From Fictibacillus aquaticus (GTDB taxonomy: Bacteria > Bacillota > Bacilli > Bacillales > Fictibacillaceae): a DNA stretch of 64,000 nt. Made by a program: the position numbers and the translations under genes. The DNA is taken from the NCBI RefSeq assembly GCF_002245695.1, contig NZ_NOII01000002.1, positions 372,001-436,000 on the forward strand, given 5' to 3'. Positions 8,064 to 15,714 of the stretch are shown here, one piece after another (the first letter of the stretch is position 1; every line of letters starts with the position of its first letter). A model generated the notes under the pieces. That model saw only the letters and a program-made list of their open reading frames with translations. It was not told the origin of the DNA and did no database searches.

Positions 8064-8996
8064 CTATAAACGATAGTTGATCTCGCCGCCCATAAAAACA
8101 GGAATGCTTAAATGCCGGATTCTCTCCATGATGCGCAGCGCCTTCATTTTTTCCATGCCGCCCTTCTGATCAAAAGCAAGATGTTCGGCCAGAAGATCCA
8201 GCGTATAGTTTGAACTGTAGAGAGTCGGAAGCTTCTCCATCATACGGTGCTGAAGTATAACACCGATTATCTCGTCGCGCACCCAGTGTGTCAGATGCTC
8301 AGCCCCAATATCATCAAGCATAAGCACCGGTACTTTTTTGAGCATATCCATTTTTTGCGAAAATGTTCCATTATTCAGTGAGCTTTTCATTTCATGCAAA
8401 AATTCTGGTGTATGCACGAGCAGAGATTCTACTCCCTTTTCTGCAAGTGAGTTCGCGATCGCTCCAAGCAGATACGTTTTTCCGGTGCCGAACTTACCGT
8501 GAAAATATAGTCCCTTCGCAGGAAGTCCTGACGATACAGCTTTCACAAAATCAACGGCATGCTGGATCGCTTCATTACGTCCGCTGTCCACTGTATAAAG
8601 TCTTTCAAAGCTCGCCTGCAGAATTTCTTGCGGAATAAAATAGCTTTTCATGAGAGTGGTCAGCGCCTTTTGCCGGTCTTCTTTCAGCTTCAGCGGACAT
8701 TTTCCGTAAGTAACTTCAATCGTCCCTCTCACAAGGTTCAATGACGGCTGGTAGCCTTGCATCATATTCGGACAGGCTTCCAGACCAGGGCATGCGTCAC
8801 ACGTTTTTCTTTCATTGCAGAATGAATAAAGAGAAGAAAGCGATTTGATGGCTGCGTTCTCGGTAACTTCCGGATGAAGAGAAAGGAACTCTGACACATA
8901 CTTGTCGTTTAGCACCTTGTTTTTCAATGTGTCGAACTGTTCCTGAAAGTTTTTGCTGCCCTGCCATTGTTTCATCGCATCCTGAATTGATTCCAT
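8064..8996 (-). CDS. dnaI: Primosomal protein DnaI (helicase loader)
   Basis: 310-residue AAA+ loader that places the replicative helicase on DNA during initiation and restart. The N-terminal domain has a Cys cluster (Cys60, 66, 69, 75 and 100) that would bind zinc. Walker A is GKFGTGKT at 167-174; Walker B is VLMLDDIGAE, followed by sensor/Arg residues in YSSNYTLDLL and RIMERIRHL. It follows dnaB closely on the same strand (15-bp gap), the conserved dnaB-dnaI arrangement of Bacillaceae. Confidence 0.96.
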   Translation of the reverse strand: MESIQDAMKQWQGSKNFQEQFDTLKNKVLNDKYVSEFLSLHPEVTENAAIKSLSSLYSFCNERKTCDACPGLEACPNMMQGYQPSLNLVRGTIEVTYGKCPLKLKEDRQKALTTLMKSYFIPQEILQASFERLYTVDSGRNEAIQHAVDFVKAVSSGLPAKGLYFHGKFGTGKTYLLGAIANSLAEKGVESLLVHTPEFLHEMKSSLNNGTFSQKMDMLKKVPVLMLDDIGAEHLTHWVRDEIIGVILQHRMMEKLPTLYSSNYTLDLLAEHLAFDQKGGMEKMKALRIMERIRHLSIPVFMGGEINYRL

Positions 8997-9011
8997 CGGT
9001 GATCCTCCTCT

Positions 9012-10382
9012 CTATAATCCTTTTAAAAGCTCGCTGAGCCATTTTTTATTTTCATGCTCTTCTGGCTGTCCTGCTTTTTCGGCTGAGCTTTTTTGCTCAT
9101 CGTTCAGCCAGTCGGGCAGCCGTTTGCTGTCATTAGCCATCCTACGCCTTCCCTTACTTGGAGCAGAGGTCTTCTTTTCCTGCCATTCACTGTACTTCTT
9201 TTTCTCAGACTTGGCGAGACTTATCGCTTCAGGAACCGTCTTGATCTTTTTTCGCGCCCAGTGTGACGCGATCTTTTCGACGAGTCCTTTTGCAAGGTTC
9301 AGATCATTGATTCGCATTACATAATCTAGCAGTACATTCACCACTCCGGACGGAAGTTTCTGATCCACCATTAAGTACACAACAATTCCAAGATCAGCTT
9401 CAATCGGCTTCGTCCCGCTGTACAGTTCGAGCATCTGATAAGGCGAAACTTCCTCAAAGAATTTAATTGTTTTCTCTTCTTCGGTCGCCGGCTCTTTCCC
9501 ATGCAGTGCTTTAAGAGGCAAAGGCTGTGTCCGCATCGCCAGTGATGGAAGACCGTCTTGATGCTCAAAACGGTACCATTTCTGCACTTCTTTACGGATA
9601 TTTTCTGCCGTCAGCTTCCCGTGAAGGTGATAGGCGTTCTGTACCTGTGCGCTCATTTCAAGCGGGTTCATCCTGTAGATGTAGGCTATTTTAAGTATCG
9701 CTTCCCTTAGTTCAGGGGTAATCTCATTTTTCGGCATAATGATGGAAGATAAGTCAGCCATCAATAGGTCCATATCAAACGAGAAGGAACCAAGATTAAG
9801 CTCGTGATGCTCATGGCTTCCTTCAAGAAGATGGTCAGCCGAGCTCTCCGAAATTTCAGAGTAGCTTTTCGCCACCATTTCAGAAGGATGAAGAGAAGTA
9901 AACACATCACTGAATGAAGCAGTTATTTCTTCAAACCCTTCTGTTTCTTCTTTGCTCATGAGGAAAGACTGTTTAATCTCCATAAACTTTTTATGTCCAA
10001 GCCGGTTAAACAAATAGATATTAAGAAAGCCGTCCGTAAAAAAATCATGCGGGTTCAGCGGCCGCTGCAATTCATAAAGAAATTCTCTCGCATGCTCTGT
10101 CTCTTTCTTAAACACTTTCAGCAGCCCGATTGCCTCAAGCTTCTTTCTTGCCTGCCAAATGTCCTTAAGAGAAAACTGAGTGATGTTCATGAGATGCTGA
10201 TGGCTGCTTCTTTTATAGCCGTCCGCTTCTTGCCACCAGGTCATGTATAGACTATAGGCGAATGCACCGACAAGCGGCTGATACAAGAGGGTCATCACTT
10301 TCTTATCATGTTCCTGCAAGAGCCCGTTGACTTGCACAGCATACATATCTACTGGTATCACTTCTTTAAAATGACCGTTCAT
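9012..10382 (-). CDS. dnaB: Replication initiation and membrane attachment protein DnaB
   Basis: About 456 residues. Together with DnaD and DnaI it loads the replicative helicase at oriC and at stalled forks. The N-terminus MNGHFKEVIPVDMYAV and LLYQPLVGAFAYSLYMTWW align with B. subtilis DnaB, which supports ATG 10382 rather than the in-frame GTG at 10394. The C-terminal half carries the DnaB/DnaD DDBH2 region (ISLAKSEKKKYSEWQ) and a basic tail. Transcribed ahead of dnaI. Confidence 0.95.
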   Translation of the reverse strand: MNGHFKEVIPVDMYAVQVNGLLQEHDKKVMTLLYQPLVGAFAYSLYMTWWQEADGYKRSSHQHLMNITQFSLKDIWQARKKLEAIGLLKVFKKETEHAREFLYELQRPLNPHDFFTDGFLNIYLFNRLGHKKFMEIKQSFLMSKEETEGFEEITASFSDVFTSLHPSEMVAKSYSEISESSADHLLEGSHEHHELNLGSFSFDMDLLMADLSSIIMPKNEITPELREAILKIAYIYRMNPLEMSAQVQNAYHLHGKLTAENIRKEVQKWYRFEHQDGLPSLAMRTQPLPLKALHGKEPATEEEKTIKFFEEVSPYQMLELYSGTKPIEADLGIVVYLMVDQKLPSGVVNVLLDYVMRINDLNLAKGLVEKIASHWARKKIKTVPEAISLAKSEKKKYSEWQEKKTSAPSKGRRRMANDSKRLPDWLNDEQKSSAEKAGQPEEHENKKWLSELLKGL

Positions 10383-10429
10383 GCTACTCACCAAATTCCC
10401 AAGATTGATTATAAAAAAATATATTCTTC

Positions 10430-10478
10430 AAAAAAGGAAAGAGCGTCTAAGCATGTGTCCGATCCGCTTAACGCTCTT
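10430..10478 (-). terminator. Terminator overlapping the nrdR stop codon
   Basis: Minus-strand AAGAGCGTTAAGC pairs with GCTTAGACGCTCTT, then UCCUUUUUU. The upstream arm includes the nrdR stop codon, so the hairpin forms only behind the terminating ribosome. It separates nrdR from dnaB and may be leaky. Confidence 0.75.
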
Positions 10479-10929
10479 CTTTTTTAATTAGCTCTTTCAA
10501 TTCCTGTATAAACACATTGATGTCTTTAAACTGGCGATATACAGACGCAAAGCGGACGTATGCCACTTCATCTGTCATGGAAAGGTACTCCATCACTTTT
10601 TCTCCGACTTCAGTGCTCGGCACTTCAGGAACACCAGAATTACGCAGATCTTTTTCGATGCTGTCTACAATGTGCTCAAGCTTTTCAAGCGCAACAGGCC
10701 GCTTTTCACAAGCCCGGATCAAGCCTCGAAGGATTTTCTCACGCGAGAACTCTTCTCTCGTGCCATCCTTTTTTACAATAATGAGCGGTGTCTGCTCAAC
10801 CGTTTCAAACGTCGTAAAACGGTAGTTGCATGATTCGCATTCTCGTCTTCGTCTTATAGAGCGTCCTGTGTGGACAGGCCGCGAATCGAGCACTTTTGTT
10901 CCGTTATGCTGGCAAGAAGGACAGCGCAA
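10468..10929 (-). CDS. nrdR: Ribonucleotide reductase repressor NrdR
   Basis: 153-residue repressor with an N-terminal zinc ribbon (Cys3, Cys6, Cys31, Cys34: CPSC and CESC) and an ATP-cone domain from about residue 46 ([31 protein letters not shown]). It senses ATP/dATP and represses ribonucleotide reductase genes. The TTG at 10929 gives [10 protein letters not shown], the usual NrdR N-terminus; a TTG three codons upstream is the alternative. Position between speD and dnaB is conserved. Confidence 0.95.
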   Translation of the reverse strand: MRCPSCQHNGTKVLDSRPVHTGRSIRRRRECESCNYRFTTFETVEQTPLIIVKKDGTREEFSREKILRGLIRACEKRPVALEKLEHIVDSIEKDLRNSGVPEVPSTEVGEKVMEYLSMTDEVAYVRFASVYRQFKDINVFIQELKELIKKEER

Positions 10930-11001
10930 ATCAATCAACCCCGTACGTTATTTTTAATCCTAATAATATCTTAAAGAAAAGGGGAGGATGTGACAAGCAG
11001 T

Positions 11002-11400
11002 TTATTGATAATTTTCGGCTAACCCTGTGCCGATGAGCTCAAATTTTTCTTTGAGCAATTGATAAATGGTGACGGCCATTCTTTCGCAGTGTGCGTACTG
11101 AAATGGAAGGGCTGATTCTGCCGTAACGTTGATGTCAACCGCAGTGTGGCGGCCCTGAAACGTTACAGCGGTGATGACAGCAAACGCCTTTTTCGGGTAA
11201 AGAATGTCAAAGGTAATTTCTCCGCGTTCGGCAGAATCTCCAAGAGCACGGTAATTTTTATCTTCTTTCACTATTTCGGCAAGATACGCAATGATCGCCT
11301 CTTTTGAACCTTTGAAATAATGTGTACGGAGCAGAGGATTGGAATGGTCTTCGCTTGTCTCGGCCTGACTGTTCATTAAACTCTGAAGCTTGCTAAACAT
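11002..11400 (-). CDS. Conserved cytosolic protein of unknown function
   Basis: 132 residues, soluble, no membrane segment or clear catalytic motif. The central part alternates strands and basic/acidic residues (ITFDILYPKKAFAVITAVTFQGRHTAVDINVTAES). It lies between speD and nrdR, a slot held by a small cytosolic protein in related bacilli. Ribosome binding site GGAGGTAGATT precedes ATG 11400. Function not recognised. Confidence 0.75.
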   Translation of the reverse strand: MFSKLQSLMNSQAETSEDHSNPLLRTHYFKGSKEAIIAYLAEIVKEDKNYRALGDSAERGEITFDILYPKKAFAVITAVTFQGRHTAVDINVTAESALPFQYAHCERMAVTIYQLLKEKFELIGTGLAENYQ

Positions 11401-11520
11401 AATCTACCTCCGAAATATCTTGATGCCGTTATTATACCCTTTCATAGGAGGTTACTCTATATTTCTCTCTATAAACACAATTAAAGGAGGTGTATGCACA
11501 CCTCCTTCTTCATACCGTTA

Positions 11521-11907
11521 TTATTGAGCTGAAACTTTAGTTTTAGCCACTGCTTTAATTGGACCCATTCCGCGAGGCACTTCAAGGTTTTCACGCGTTT
11601 TTGCGCCAAGTGCTTCAGAAATGTAATCAGCAGCTACATTTGGATCAATACGATCGCCGCAAGTATAAACATCGATGCTGGCATAACCATGCTCAGGAAA
11701 GCTGTGAATCGTTAAGTGTGATTCAGAAATGATAACCACACCGCTTACTCCATGCGGTGCAAACTTATGAAAAGCAACTTCACGGATTTCAGCACCAGCT
11801 TTTAGTGCAGCATCCACAAACGTTTCTTCAATAAACTTCATATCGTTTAACTTTTCAGAGTCACAACCCCATAATTCAGCAATAACGTGTCTTCCCATTG
11901 TATCCAT
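11521..11907 (-). CDS. speD: S-adenosylmethionine decarboxylase proenzyme
   Basis: 128-residue short-type (SpeH-like) enzyme that makes decarboxylated SAM for spermidine synthesis. The proenzyme self-cleaves at Glu62-Ser63 within [10 protein letters not shown], giving a pyruvoyl group on the new Ser63. ATG 11907 ([15 protein letters not shown]) is 8 bases from GGGGGA, whereas the in-frame ATG two codons earlier is too close, so 11907 is preferred. Single-gene unit with a promoter at about 12054-12082 and a leader of about 140 bases. Confidence 0.95.
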   Translation of the reverse strand: MDTMGRHVIAELWGCDSEKLNDMKFIEETFVDAALKAGAEIREVAFHKFAPHGVSGVVIISESHLTIHSFPEHGYASIDVYTCGDRIDPNVAADYISEALGAKTRENLEVPRGMGPIKAVAKTKVSAQ

Positions 11908-11977
11908 TAGCATAGTCCCCCTTATAAAAATGTCATGCCTTCAAGCATGCGGTATTGAACATCTACCACGGGGGAAA

Positions 11978-11999
11978 GTTAGTCCAGAGAGGTCCTAAC
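11978..11999 (-). other. Hairpin in the speD 5' leader
   Basis: Minus-strand GTTAGGACC / GGACTAAC forms an interrupted hairpin, followed by UUUCCCCCGUGG, within the roughly 140-base speD leader. No known riboswitch class recognised; a regulatory role is unproven. Confidence 0.4.
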
Positions 12000-12053
12000 C
12001 CTTTAAGTAGTATCCAACGCCTTGGTTTGCTTTAATTGAAGTTCACGAATCAT

Positions 12054-12082
12054 AGTATACTTCTTTTGATTTTTTTTTGCAA
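12054..12082 (-). promoter_or_regulatory. Sigma-A promoter of speD
   Basis: -35 TTGCAA (12077-12082), 17-base A-rich spacer, -10 TATACT (12054-12059), minus strand. Transcription would begin near 12047. Confidence 0.65.
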
Positions 12083-12143
12083 TAAATACTTTGAAAAAAA
12101 ATTAGGCATAATTTAAACCTTTTTACTTAGCGAGATCTTCTAT

Positions 12144-12210
12144 GGGGTCCGGTACCAATAAGAAATTTTTGCGCTGCAGCAGCAGACTGTTTCTGTTGTA
12201 CCGGACCCCC
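12144..12210. repeat. Palindromic repeat, family 1, copy 3
   Basis: Arms GGGGTCCGGTACCA and TGTACCGGACCCC enclose GCGCTGCAGCAGCAG, a weaker version of the core in copies 1 and 2; the right arm has lost one base. It lies between the gapB terminator and the speD promoter. Confidence 0.82.
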
Positions 12211-12221
12211 AGCGATACACA

Positions 12222-12257
12222 ATAAAAAAACGGCTGTCCCTGGATCGGGAACAGCCG
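12222..12257 (-). terminator. Intrinsic terminator after gapB
   Basis: Minus-strand stem CGGCTGTTCCC / GGGACAGCCG followed by seven U, 18 bases past the gapB stop. Confidence 0.9.
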
Positions 12258-12274
12258 GCATTCTTCTATTAAGC

Positions 12275-13303
12275 TTAAGCTGAAATGTTTGCTGAAACGT
12301 TCAACTGGGTAGCCACAAGCTTCGCAAGGTCTACTACTCGGCATGAGTAGCCCCACTCGTTGTCATACCATGCAAGCACTTTTACTTTCCTGTCTTCCAT
12401 GACCATCGTAGAAAGACCGTCAACGATCGAGGAATTCTCGTTATGGTTGTAATCAATAGACACAAGCGGAAGATCGCTGTATGCAAGAACACCGTTCATA
12501 GATCCTTCTGATGCTGACATGAAGGCATGGTTCACTTGATCGACCGTTACGTCTGACTTTAGCTCTACCACTAAATCGACCAATGAAACGTTAGGAGTCG
12601 GAACCCTTAACGCCATTCCGTTCAATTTCCCTTCAAGATGCGGCAGAACCTTCGCGATTGCTTTTGCGGCTCCAGTAGAGGTCGGGATGATTGACTGGCC
12701 GCAGGCACGTGCTCTTCTAAGATCTTTATGCGGATTATCAATATTTTTCTGATCATTTGTATATGCGTGAATGGTTGTCATCATGCCTGAAACGACACCG
12801 AACTGGTCATCAAGAACTTTCACAACTGGTGCAAGACAGTTTGTTGTACAAGATGCATTGGACAGAATATGATGCTGATCCGGATTGTATTCGCTTTCAT
12901 TTACACCCATAACAATCGTTAAGTCTTCGTCTTTCCCAGGTGCTGTTATGATTACCTTTTTAGCGCCAGCTTCAAGATGGTAGCCAGCTGTTTCCTTTGT
13001 TTTAAACTTGCCGGTGGCTTCGATCACAATATCAATTCCAAGCTCTTTCCATGGCAATTCTCTCGGGTCTCTGGAGTTTACGAGCAAAACTTTCTTTCCG
13101 TTCACAAGCAGCGAATCTTCTTGTGGAACAACTTCCCCCATAAATACACCATGGATGCTGTCGTATTTTATCATATGCGCGAGCGTTTCAGGAGAATAAC
13201 TGGCGTTGATCGCCACAACGTCCATTTCACCGCTCTCCATTATTTTACGGAATACCATTCTTCCGATACGTCCTAATCCGTTAATCGCTACTTTAGCCTT
13301 CAT
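12275..13303 (-). CDS. gapB: Glyceraldehyde-3-phosphate dehydrogenase, gluconeogenic GapB type
   Basis: 342-residue tetrameric dehydrogenase. The Rossmann motif is INGLGRIGR; catalytic Cys152 is in SNASCTTNCLAP. The end of the second strand reads VVAINASY, without the Asp that binds NAD ribose in glycolytic GapA. This and its place next to speD and coaE identify the NADP-preferring GapB of B. subtilis, known to work in gluconeogenesis. The start at 13303 has GAAGGGG upstream; the frame's 50-codon extension upstream is non-coding. Confidence 0.95.
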   Translation of the reverse strand: MKAKVAINGLGRIGRMVFRKIMESGEMDVVAINASYSPETLAHMIKYDSIHGVFMGEVVPQEDSLLVNGKKVLLVNSRDPRELPWKELGIDIVIEATGKFKTKETAGYHLEAGAKKVIITAPGKDEDLTIVMGVNESEYNPDQHHILSNASCTTNCLAPVVKVLDDQFGVVSGMMTTIHAYTNDQKNIDNPHKDLRRARACGQSIIPTSTGAAKAIAKVLPHLEGKLNGMALRVPTPNVSLVDLVVELKSDVTVDQVNHAFMSASEGSMNGVLAYSDLPLVSIDYNHNENSSIVDGLSTMVMEDRKVKVLAWYDNEWGYSCRVVDLAKLVATQLNVSANISA

Positions 13304-13437
13304 GAAGCTGCCCCTTCCAATTATGTTATACTTATTACTGTGTTTATCTGTAATTAGTATATCATAATTGAGTTCGAAAAGAACATATTTTTGTGAAAAA
13401 AGGCGCAAAAAAAGGCATCTGCCATTACTGGCGTGCC

Positions 13438-14031
13438 TTATATTATGTTCCATTCTCTTAAAATGCCGTCGATTTGCCGGTAAAGTTCATCTTTTGTACC
13501 GTCATTGCGAATGACAGCATCTGAAAGTTTTATTTTATCTTCCAGAGGCATCTGGGAAGAAATTCTCGCTGCAGCTTGCTCCTCCGTTAAAGGATCTCGG
13601 CTGATCAGCCTTTGCATCTGTACTTGCGGAGAAACAAATACAAGAAGGGTTTTATCTACCATGTGGGTGAGCTGGCTTTCAAACAGCAAAGGTATATCCA
13701 GTACAACTGAACGACTTCCTCCATTAAGATAGGTTTCCGCCTGCCGGTTCATTTCCTTACGTACTGCAGGATGGACGATGCTGTTTAATACTTTTCTTTT
13801 TTCTTCATCCTTAAAGATGATATCTCCTAAGTATGAACGGTTGATGGTATGATCCGGATTCAGGATACTTTCACCAAAAGCCTTTATTATTTCAGTATAA
13901 GCAGGCATCCCTTTTTCCACAGCCTGCCGTGCAATTAAATCGGCATCTACGACCGGAATTCCTTTTTCTCTTAAATAGTTGGAGGCCGTGCTCTTTCCAC
14001 TTGCGATTCCTCCGGTTAATCCGATTTTCAA
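13438..14031 (-). CDS. coaE: Dephospho-CoA kinase
   Basis: 197-residue P-loop kinase for the last step of coenzyme A synthesis. Walker A is GGIASGKS (residues 7-14); DADLIARQAVEKG and IPLLFESQL are family motifs. TTG start at 14031 with AAGGAGG upstream. Operon position after ytaF, mutM and polA, as in B. subtilis. Confidence 0.95.
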   Translation of the reverse strand: MKIGLTGGIASGKSTASNYLREKGIPVVDADLIARQAVEKGMPAYTEIIKAFGESILNPDHTINRSYLGDIIFKDEEKRKVLNSIVHPAVRKEMNRQAETYLNGGSRSVVLDIPLLFESQLTHMVDKTLLVFVSPQVQMQRLISRDPLTEEQAAARISSQMPLEDKIKLSDAVIRNDGTKDELYRQIDGILREWNII

Positions 14032-14044
14032 CCCAATTTCCTCC

Positions 14045-14674
14045 TTACAATTTCATAAGCCCGATAATTATCAGGAGCATGCCTGGCAAAAGAGAGAGTT
14101 TTTGCATCCATCTATACTTTGAAACGAGCATGCCGCACGCCATTCCGGACCATAAAAACAAGCAGCTCATCGCAGCAGAGACGCCCGCGGTCAGTACAGG
14201 CGGCAGATCAATCAGTGCTGCCCCTACTCCTGCACCGAACGCATCTAGTGATAATGCGATGCCCAGCAAGACCGCTTCAATGCCTGTAATGCTGCCTGAC
14301 CTGTCAAAGTCTGCGATCACAGGCTTTTTTAAAATTTTAATGACTAGGCCAATCGACTTAATTTCAAGATTTAATACAGATTTAGTTTCCGTTTCAGCCT
14401 TTTCCTCTTTTTTAAACATGACCTGCCATAAAAAACAGATTCCGATCGCTATTAATATAAACCCTCCAAGCAGCTGGCCAGTATCAGGTGAAAGAAATTG
14501 CTCGATTCCGTGGCCGACAGCCATTGAAAAAAAGAGAGTAGCTGCCGAGCAGATTGAAATGATAAAGATGGAACGGAACGGAATCTTGATTTCTTTTATT
14601 CCATAAGTCAAACCTGCCCCAAAACTGTCAAGGCTCACCGCCAGTCCGAGCAGCCATAATGATGCAGATGGCAT
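14045..14674 (-). CDS. ytaF: Sporulation membrane protein YtaF (MntP-like)
   Basis: 209-residue membrane protein with about six helices in two related halves: LGLAVSLDSFGAGLTYG near the N-terminus and LGIALSLDAFGAGVGAA in the middle, the signature repeat of the MntP/YtaF group. A charged cytoplasmic stretch (KKEEKAETETKS) divides the halves. It may export a metal ion; the role in sporulation is known only from the family name. 13 bp upstream of coaE in the same operon. Confidence 0.9.
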   Translation of the reverse strand: MPSASLWLLGLAVSLDSFGAGLTYGIKEIKIPFRSIFIISICSAATLFFSMAVGHGIEQFLSPDTGQLLGGFILIAIGICFLWQVMFKKEEKAETETKSVLNLEIKSIGLVIKILKKPVIADFDRSGSITGIEAVLLGIALSLDAFGAGVGAALIDLPPVLTAGVSAAMSCLFLWSGMACGMLVSKYRWMQKLSLLPGMLLIIIGLMKL

Positions 14675-14734
14675 GGCGTTTATCTCCTTTCCATATACAA
14701 GGTAACGTAGTATATGAAAAGGACGCTTAAAGCG

Positions 14735-15556
14735 TTATTTCTGGCAGGCTTGGCAAATATGAGTTCCTCTTCCTGCTACAACAGTTCTGACAATTTCTCT
14801 CCCGCAGCTCCTGCAGCTCTGTCCGGCACGGCCGTATACATAGAGTGTCAGCTGAAAACTTCCTTGCTCTCCAACGGAATTAACGTAGGAGCGGATCGTG
14901 CTTCCTCCTTTTTCAACCGCTTCGCTTAAAATAGCCACAATATAATGATGCAGCTTTTTCAGGCGGTGAAGAGAAAGTTTGGACGCAGGCGTTTCAGGGT
15001 GAATACCTGCCCGATGGAGCGCTTCATCCACATAAATGTTCCCAAGACCCGTAATATATTGCTGATCGAGCAGAACTGCTTTAATTGAACGGTTCGTTTT
15101 TTGAAATGACTGTTTCATGAGCTTTGGCGTAAATTCTTCAGACAAAGGCTCCGCTCCCAGCTTGGACAGCGGCAAGAACTGATCTTCTGTTCCTTTTGGA
15201 AACAGATGCATCGTTCCGAACTTCCTGACATCACGATACCTCAGCTCTGTGCCATCTTCAAATTCAAAGAAAACATGCGTATGCTTATCCGCTGGCTCCT
15301 CTTTTTGAAATAAACCGTATCTCCCTTCCATTCTCAGATGGGATACGATCGTGTCCTCGCTGCAAATGATTTTTAAAAATTTGCCCCGCCGTTCGATTCT
15401 TTCTACAGTCTGTCCTTTAAGACGGGTAATAAATTCTTCAGGTTCCGGCAGCTTTATAATGTTTTCCCATCTTATTTCTACCTGTTTAATTGTTTTTCCA
15501 ATTATTAGTCTTGAGAGTGTATTTTTCACGTTTTCTACTTCTGGTAGTTCAGGCAC
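14735..15556 (-). CDS. mutM: Formamidopyrimidine-DNA glycosylase
   Basis: 273-residue base-excision repair enzyme removing 8-oxoguanine and Fapy lesions. The N-terminus MPELPEVENV supplies the catalytic Pro2 and Glu3. The helix-two-turn-helix region includes LLDQQYITGLGNIYVDEALHRAGIHP. The C-terminal zinc finger has CRSCG...CQACQK. It follows polA on the same strand. Confidence 0.97.
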   Translation of the reverse strand: MPELPEVENVKNTLSRLIIGKTIKQVEIRWENIIKLPEPEEFITRLKGQTVERIERRGKFLKIICSEDTIVSHLRMEGRYGLFQKEEPADKHTHVFFEFEDGTELRYRDVRKFGTMHLFPKGTEDQFLPLSKLGAEPLSEEFTPKLMKQSFQKTNRSIKAVLLDQQYITGLGNIYVDEALHRAGIHPETPASKLSLHRLKKLHHYIVAILSEAVEKGGSTIRSYVNSVGEQGSFQLTLYVYGRAGQSCRSCGREIVRTVVAGRGTHICQACQK

Positions 15557-15684
15557 TTTAGCAGTCCTCCTTTCATCTCACACTTTCAAGCAAAGAGCCG
15601 CCTTAAATAGCTTATCAAGAGTGCTTTCTTTTTACTTACTTATTCAACTAAAACTTTTAGAAAAAAGCCTTTAAAACCCATTAA

Positions 15685-15712
15685 AGAAAGACAGCCCTTA
15701 ACAGGCTGCCGT
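15685..15712 (-). terminator. Probable terminator after polA
   Basis: Minus-strand GGCAGCC / GGCTGTC stem followed by UUUCUUU, directly past the polA stop. Short stem, so read-through into mutM is possible. Confidence 0.6.
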
Positions 15713-15714
15713 GT

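Noticed and set aside
12006-12053. 16-codon upstream reading frame before speD (MIRELQ...)
   Set aside because: Its ATG directly abuts the -10 box and would not be transcribed from the predicted promoter; no ribosome site.
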